This document shows positions 54,936 through 64,000 of a stretch of DNA of 64,000 nt, one piece after another. Origin of the DNA: Collybia mongolica. Its lineage: Eukaryota; Basidiomycota; Agaricomycetes; Agaricales; Clitocybaceae. The notes under the pieces are model-generated. The model had not been told where the DNA came from, searched no databases, and was given only the letters and a program-made list of their open reading frames with translations. The stretch spans positions 682,001 through 746,000 of the forward strand of contig JAAXNY010000010.1 of the NCBI GenBank assembly GCA_013420905.1, in the 5' to 3' direction. Both the position numbers and the translations under genes were made by a program. The stretch's first letter is position 1, and each line of letters begins with the position of its first letter.

Positions 54936-56463
54936 ACCTTAGATCTTATGGATGTTAAACCTTAACTGTACAAAATGAACAAAGTGTGTTTATTGATAAC
55001 AGGGAAGAAATAATGAATTCAAATTTAAGTGACGTAAATGGCATGGAATTAATCCCCACAAAGGCTATTATTCTCACCTGTGATGGTATGAAATCCATCC
55101 CTACAAAGGCTATTATTTTCACCTATCATGGTATGAAATTCATCCCATAGCCTCAAAAATTTGCAGTAATGTTACCCCAAAAAACATTGCTATTCTCACC
55201 CATCAAGGTAGTAGATTAATCCCATATTGATAGGAATTACCTCCCACAATGGTTGTTTTTTCCACCTATGGTGAAATGAAATTCATCCCATAGCCTCGAG
55301 AATCAGGGGGTATGAATACGGACAAATTTTGCATGAAATTCATCCACTAAATTATACCTTAAGGGGGGGTTTTCCATCCATTTTTCCCCCCACAGGGGGT
55401 GTGTTTTCAAACATCTTCAAGATGAAATTCATTACATTTTAGGATTGTTAAGTGAATGAATTTCATAATTTTAATGTATTATTTCTATTATTTAAGAGGA
55501 TGAAACACAGGGTTGAATTTCATCTATTCTCAGTTTCACAGTGTCATTTGATCTTGATGTAATCAATCTATCACTGCATCTCAGAGAGGCTCGTGTTGTT
55601 TTCAAGGCTGGGAAAAATCGTAATGGCTATTTCGATGCAGATGATCTCTTAAAGCAAGTTGATAAAGCAATCGACATTTTTGAAGACCATACATCTGGAT
55701 TTGCAACAGGATTATTTCTTTTTGATAACCACTAAGCCATCAAAAACACCCGCCAGATGCAATTTCTGCCCGCCGGATGCCCAAGAACCTGAACAACGGT
55801 TGGACACACCACAAGGACAGTCCTCATATGCGACCGACTGTGCTCCCAAATGGGCAAATCCAAGAATTTTACTTCCCCGATGACCATCCTCAATACCTGG
55901 GCTACTTCAAGGGAATGGAGCGGATCATCTGTGAACGGGGTCTCTGGCCTGTGACAGGTCTTCTGGCTCAATGTGAGGGATTCAAATGCAAACCTGGGAT
56001 GACAGACTGCTGTTGTCAATGGCTTCTGTTTACGCAGCCTGATTTTGTTTTTCAGAAATCACAGCTTGAAGAACTCATCACATCAAGAGGCACATTTGTG
56101 ACTTCTATCCAAAATATCATTGTGAGTTGAATTTTATCGAGCAATACTGGGGGGCAGTCAAATTCCGCTTCCGTGGTTTCCATTCTCAGCCAGCAACAAT
56201 CGAGGAAATGGAGAAAAGAGTATGGGAGTGTTTGGATAGCATCCCCTTGCTTCAAATTCGACGGTGAGCCAATCTCCCTGGCCTATATAATCCTCTAAAC
56301 TTCCATGCAGATATGCCAATCGAGCCACAAGATTTATTGATGCGTATGCGAAGGGTCTGACTGGTGCCGAGGCTGTTTGGGCAAATCGGAAGTATCGGGG
56401 ACACCGTGTTCTTCCTCCTGACATTATGAATGAGGTCAAGAAGTTTATTTCTGAGCCCTAGCT

Positions 56464-57308
56464 AAGGTAGGGCTCATTCACTCCCAACCACATCACGTGT
56501 GCTGTGACGCAATGTGACCACTCTCGAGCCGTTATCTGATCAATTATAAGATAATATTTTGTCCTCTAATTAATAATGGATTTATGGTAGGAAATAGTAC
56601 TTATTATAAGAAAGATCAAACTGTAACGAGTGAATTAGGTGATTTTGGCTCTCTCCAGCTCTTGAAGGATTGTTTCGGGAATAACGCGGTGACTGCAATA
56701 GATATGGTGCTCCTAATTTGATCTCCAGGGACAGCACATTTTGGCCCTTCTACCACCTGGAGTGCATGTATGGTGTTTTGAATATCATGAAGGGAGGAGC
56801 TGGGGACTGCTGAGAAGTCCACCTGTGTTGTCCTGGGGATTTTCAATGGCCTGGCCTGTCTCGCCAACGTGTCAGTAATATATCTATCAAACACCACACT
56901 GGCAGGTCAATACATTTTCCTTATCAGGATCTGGGCTTAGCTTTCGTTTATCTGGATGCGCATGTTGCCCGAGGTTTCGATGGCGCCAGCTTCGTCGCCC
57001 CATAAGCACTAAGCCATGCCAGAGCGCATATTTTTTAGCCTCGACGCAACACGACGCGCATATACGGGTGTTGCCATGCGCAAGCCAAAAATGGGGTAAA
57101 TTTGATGTAACGCTAATAACATCCCTCCATCCTCATAATCAAAAAATCGAGCACCTAAACCTTCTTCGGAATGCAATTCTTCAGAGACATTAGGTTCTCG
57201 ATTTTCGAAAAAACCATGTTTGAAGTAGTTATTAGAAAAATGGCAGTTTGTCACGATTTATCACGCTTTAGCCACGTGATGTGGTTGGGAGTGAATGAGC
57301 CCTACCTT
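56464..57308. mobile_element. MITE with ~37-bp terminal inverted repeats
   Basis: 845 bp. Left end AAGGTAGGGCTCATTCACTC; the right end read inward is identical over about 37 bases (57272-57308). The outer AAGGTAGGG equals the head of the copy-A TIR, so this may be a non-autonomous relative of that family. It starts three bases after the copy-B transposase stop. No transposase. Short minus-strand frames inside are not recognisable. No clear duplication. Confidence 0.78.
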
Positions 57309-57319
57309 AGAATTGTCAA

Positions 57320-57795
57320 TCTTCAGATATATACCAAAATGTTGCATTTTTTTTTCACTTTGTAATCCTCTGGAGGCTCTGAAAATATATTGCTCTCTTA
57401 AATTTTTGGAGTCTAGCATGTCTTGGAACACATAAAGCAAAAATAAAATTCTCCTGGACTGTCATAGTTGATATAGCGTGAGTTGTTGTACTTATCAAGG
57501 CTGATTTGCAAAACTAGGTGAGTTTGCAAACTAAGGCAGTGATAGTGTTGCCATCAAAGATTGGGCAGGCTCCACAACTGAGATTGAAATTTTGGCATGA
57601 CCCAAGCATAAAAATTTTGAAAAACCCAGTGAAAATGGAATTGCACACTGGCATCCACCTTCCCCTTACTTTAAAACATAAAAAATTTAGGATATTAGAG
57701 CCGCAGTATTGGGCTTGTGGTTGGTGCAGGAATTGATTGTCAAGTAATTCACTTATCCTGTGAAATTTTGCAAAGCTCGATCGGTGTTAGTAGAC
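57320..57795 (+). repeat. Repeat U, left copy, flanking SMC3
   Basis: Matches 63440-63985 in reverse orientation, for example the words GGAATTGCACACTGGCATCC and CACTTTGTAATCCTC, with small indels. Non-coding. Together the two copies bracket the SMC3 gene as an inverted pair. Confidence 0.75.
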
Positions 57796-58326
57796 GGTCC
57801 CGAAATCCCGCGTTTGCTCAAATCCGAACAAACAAAGGTATTTTAGGAAAGCAATCAAAAAAATCGCAAAGGATCGAAAAGGCCTTGGATTATATGTTCC
57901 TTATTTCTCCAACTGGAGTAGCTGCCTCATTTTCAGCTGCTAATCAAGATATGAGGGCTAAATTCTACATATATCCGACTCCAGATTGTTGAGGCGTTCT
58001 TTTCTACGTCTCGTTGAAAGCAGCTGTGTTAGTCATTTCTATACAACAGATATCGCGGATCCGAATTCCAGTGATCTCTTTCACTTTCTACGAAACCTTT
58101 CTATATCGAGTTGAATGTGTTTTTGTATATTGCCGCGCTACCTTGAAACTTGAGGTATGCAGAGTTGAAATTAATAGCATATGATAAATAAAATGAGGTG
58201 TACAACAAAAGGATACAGCAATGCACATGGTCCGAACCCAGATCAAAGCAATCAAAGAAAAGCGGAATCCAGAAATCACGCAGTCGAGAACTATGGCTAT
58301 TGTGCCTGTGCTTCCTGCATCAAACG
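57796..58326. other. Spacer downstream of SMC3
   Basis: About 530 bp between repeat U and the SMC3 stop codon. It should contain the SMC3 3' UTR and polyadenylation region. A plus-strand frame to 57992 (QSKKSQRIEKALDYMFLISPTG) is not recognisable. Confidence 0.5.
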
Positions 58327-62769
<4,443 letters not shown>

Positions 62770-63439
62770 GTTTCGTGCCGCGGCAAGGGGGACTAGCCCT
62801 ACCTAGGGTACTTTCGTTAGGTGTATTTGAGTTTTTTTATGCGTTGCGAAAGAGACTTGATATTGTGATTTCGACGCCAGGTTAGTGGGCCTAAAGAGAT
62901 GGTGAGGCTGTCGATGTCTTGTCGACACGGTGGAAAGCGATTCAGCAGTCACGCGTCACTTGCGTGACAGAACGCGTTTCGTGACAACAGAACCTGGCCA
63001 GACATTCATCTGTGACAGAATACAGATATTTGATTTTAAGATGGTCACAAATAATATCTCGAGATCATGATGAGATCAAAATATGTTGATCTCCGATTTT
63101 TTGATCCCAAACATAACTGCCGATCAGCATAGGCTCAATGCAAGAAAAAGCTATCTCAAGTTCATCTCAACATTTAAAACATAAAAGGAACCTTTCATTC
63201 GCTCTCTTTCGGTTCCCTTCTCATGCTTGTTGCCCAGCCATCAGTGGCTTCGGAAAATTCCAACGAACTGTATAGTTTGTATGTATTTATACTCGCACCA
63301 ACCTTTCCGCAACTCATTTTGAATTCTTGACTTTCCCCCCATCATCCCAAGTTCCCTCACTCCCACAGTCGCCCTCAAGCGCAAGGCTTGCCCATAACTA
63401 GGCTCACCATTTCCAGGGGTAACTTAGATTTTTAAGAGA
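62770..63439. promoter_or_regulatory. Upstream region of SMC3
   Basis: About 670 bp between the SMC3 start and repeat U. It must include the SMC3 promoter. At 62957-62978 the words ACGCGTCA and ACGCGTTT lie close together; ACGCGT is the MluI cell-cycle box (MCB) bound by MBF-type factors that drive G1/S genes in yeasts, which would suit a cohesin gene. Whether MBF uses it here is inferred. Confidence 0.45.
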
Positions 63440-63985
63440 GGTACTATCACTGATCGAGATTTGCAAATTTTTACAAGATTAGTGAATTACTTGACATCCA
63501 CTTGAGAGAATCCTTCAATTCTTGCACCAAACACAAGCTCAATATCACAGCTTTAATAACTTACAATTTCTATGTTTCAAAGTAAGGGGAAGGTGGATGC
63601 TGGTGTGCAATTCCATTTTCACTGGGTTTTGCAAAAATCACAACACTTGGGTCACACCAAGATTTCAATCTCAGTTGCAATAACCACTCAATTGTTGATG
63701 GCAACATGTCAAATCACTTGACAGGAGGGGTGTTGATGGGGCAAAGTTGAATTTTGGCCAGGAAACCATGTCCATCTGTCACAATTAAAAATCAATGTGC
63801 TTGTGTTTGACTATATTAATCAAGACAGCCCTGGAGGAATCTATATTAGCTTTATATGTTTCAAGGCATGTTAGACTTCAAAGGTTTAAGAGAGCAATAT
63901 AATTTCACAGCCCCAGGAGGATTACAAAGTGAAAAAATGTAACTTTTTTGTATACATCTGAACATTGATGATTTTATGAGTGGGA
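63440..63985 (-). repeat. Repeat U, right copy
   Basis: Inverted partner of 57320-57795, somewhat longer because of small insertions. The element may continue past the window edge. No coding potential recognised. Confidence 0.72.
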
Positions 63986-64000
63986 TATGTATGGACTATA

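Larger units (their letters stand above)
52606..55584 (+). other. Giant intron of copy B carrying an inserted repeat element
   Basis: The donor GTGAGT at 52606 and the acceptor CAG at 55582-55584 sit at the same codon as the 50-bp intron of copy A (after DG-K/T-E). Inside are a pair of opposed flanks rich in TTCATCCC words (52640-53025 and 55010-55370), a repeat S copy (53031-53938) and repeat T (53939-54930). Near-palindromic G/C-run ends at about 52636-52660 and 55372-55402 suggest one composite element inserted in the intron. Confidence 0.68.
50876..56460 (+). pseudogene. DDE transposase of copy B, intron swollen to ~3 kb
   Basis: Same protein as copy A but more complete. ATG at 50876 (MPRKTKAGRTRIENL) opens an acidic leader. 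Then come ALRGRAMVEDED, KGFHSVKEWL, LRNGKRPRDDTEET, TWRQASLIAAKSQGQGIYHA with IRKWIHQF, KKKGMYIDGHEREDVVAY and LIPVTHNELTFFANDE. After the long intron (52606-55584) come ARVVFKAGKNRNGYFDADDLL, a damaged FDN-H-stop (copy A: FDNAPSH), TDCCC, ELNFIEQYWGAVKF, an apparent late intron near 56264-56311, and ANRKYRGHRVLPPDIMNE. Defects are TGA at 51500, TGA at 52427, a stop with frameshift at about 55733, and a frameshift near 56130. The presumed third acid (FIEQYW) is kept. Confidence 0.86.
50528..56463 (+). mobile_element. DDE transposon copy B
   Basis: The left end near 50528 is similar to the copy-A TIR only at its inner part (CCCCTTTATGTAAGCAA, 50547-50563); the outer part differs. The right end is replaced by a MITE beginning at 56464, directly after the transposase stop. 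The element contains the transposase pseudogene and, inside its single recognisable mid-gene intron, a ~2.9-kb insertion. Confidence 0.7.

Overview
This is a 64-kb piece of a fungal nuclear genome, almost certainly a mushroom-forming basidiomycete (Agaricomycetes). Real genes are cut by many 48-65 bp GT..AG introns. A basidiomycete-type multi-pass membrane protein family (DUF6533-like) is present, and the transposase, RecQ-helicase and retroelement families are those that fill Agaricomycete genomes. No rRNA, tRNA or CRISPR feature was found. Host genes lie only at the two edges. Left edge: the N-terminal part of a DEAH-box RNA helicase (minus strand, runs off the window), a signal-peptide/Ser-Thr-rich/single-TM protein resembling Msb2-type signalling mucins (minus), a decayed unknown ORF cluster (minus) and a DUF6533-like membrane protein gene (plus). 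Right edge: a complete cohesin SMC3 gene (minus strand, 16 exons, 1211 codons by my splice model). || The ~50 kb between them (about 7.4-57.3 kb) is a nested mobile-element landscape. From left to right it holds: a decayed DDE transposon with 40-bp TIRs (7.4-10.5 kb); a deleted relative cut by a long-TIR element 'E1' (11.4-12.8 kb); a Myb/SANT-like pseudogene; and a repeat family 'P' into which a second E copy ('E2', 15.6-26.4 kb) has inserted. E2 itself contains an apparently intact Tc1/mariner element (16.0-17.6 kb) and a ~7.9-kb imperfect palindrome (18.3-26.1 kb) carrying two 68-nt hairpins and further insertions. Then follow an LTR of a second LTR family, a truncated RecQ-like helicase pseudogene with a Cys-rich tail, and an intact-ORF Ty1/copia element whose left LTR is fused to gag by a deletion. 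After that comes a Ty3/gypsy element riddled with TGA stops whose 5' region is split by a mariner, itself split by a second, complete copia element. Last is a second copy of the DDE transposon, whose short intron has swollen to ~3 kb by insertion, and a MITE. || The insertion order can be read from target-site duplications and from interrupted reading frames. The two copia copies have apparently identical proteins and opposite orientation, so they are very recent. The gypsy copy is old and has decayed mainly by CGA-to-TGA change. The coherent biology of the window is therefore transposon turnover between two conserved housekeeping neighbourhoods, not a metabolic operon. I see no clear new defence or metabolic system. 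The least explained pieces are the E/P composite elements with their palindrome and hairpins, and a repeat unit that carries an exon-intron-like unknown coding fragment.
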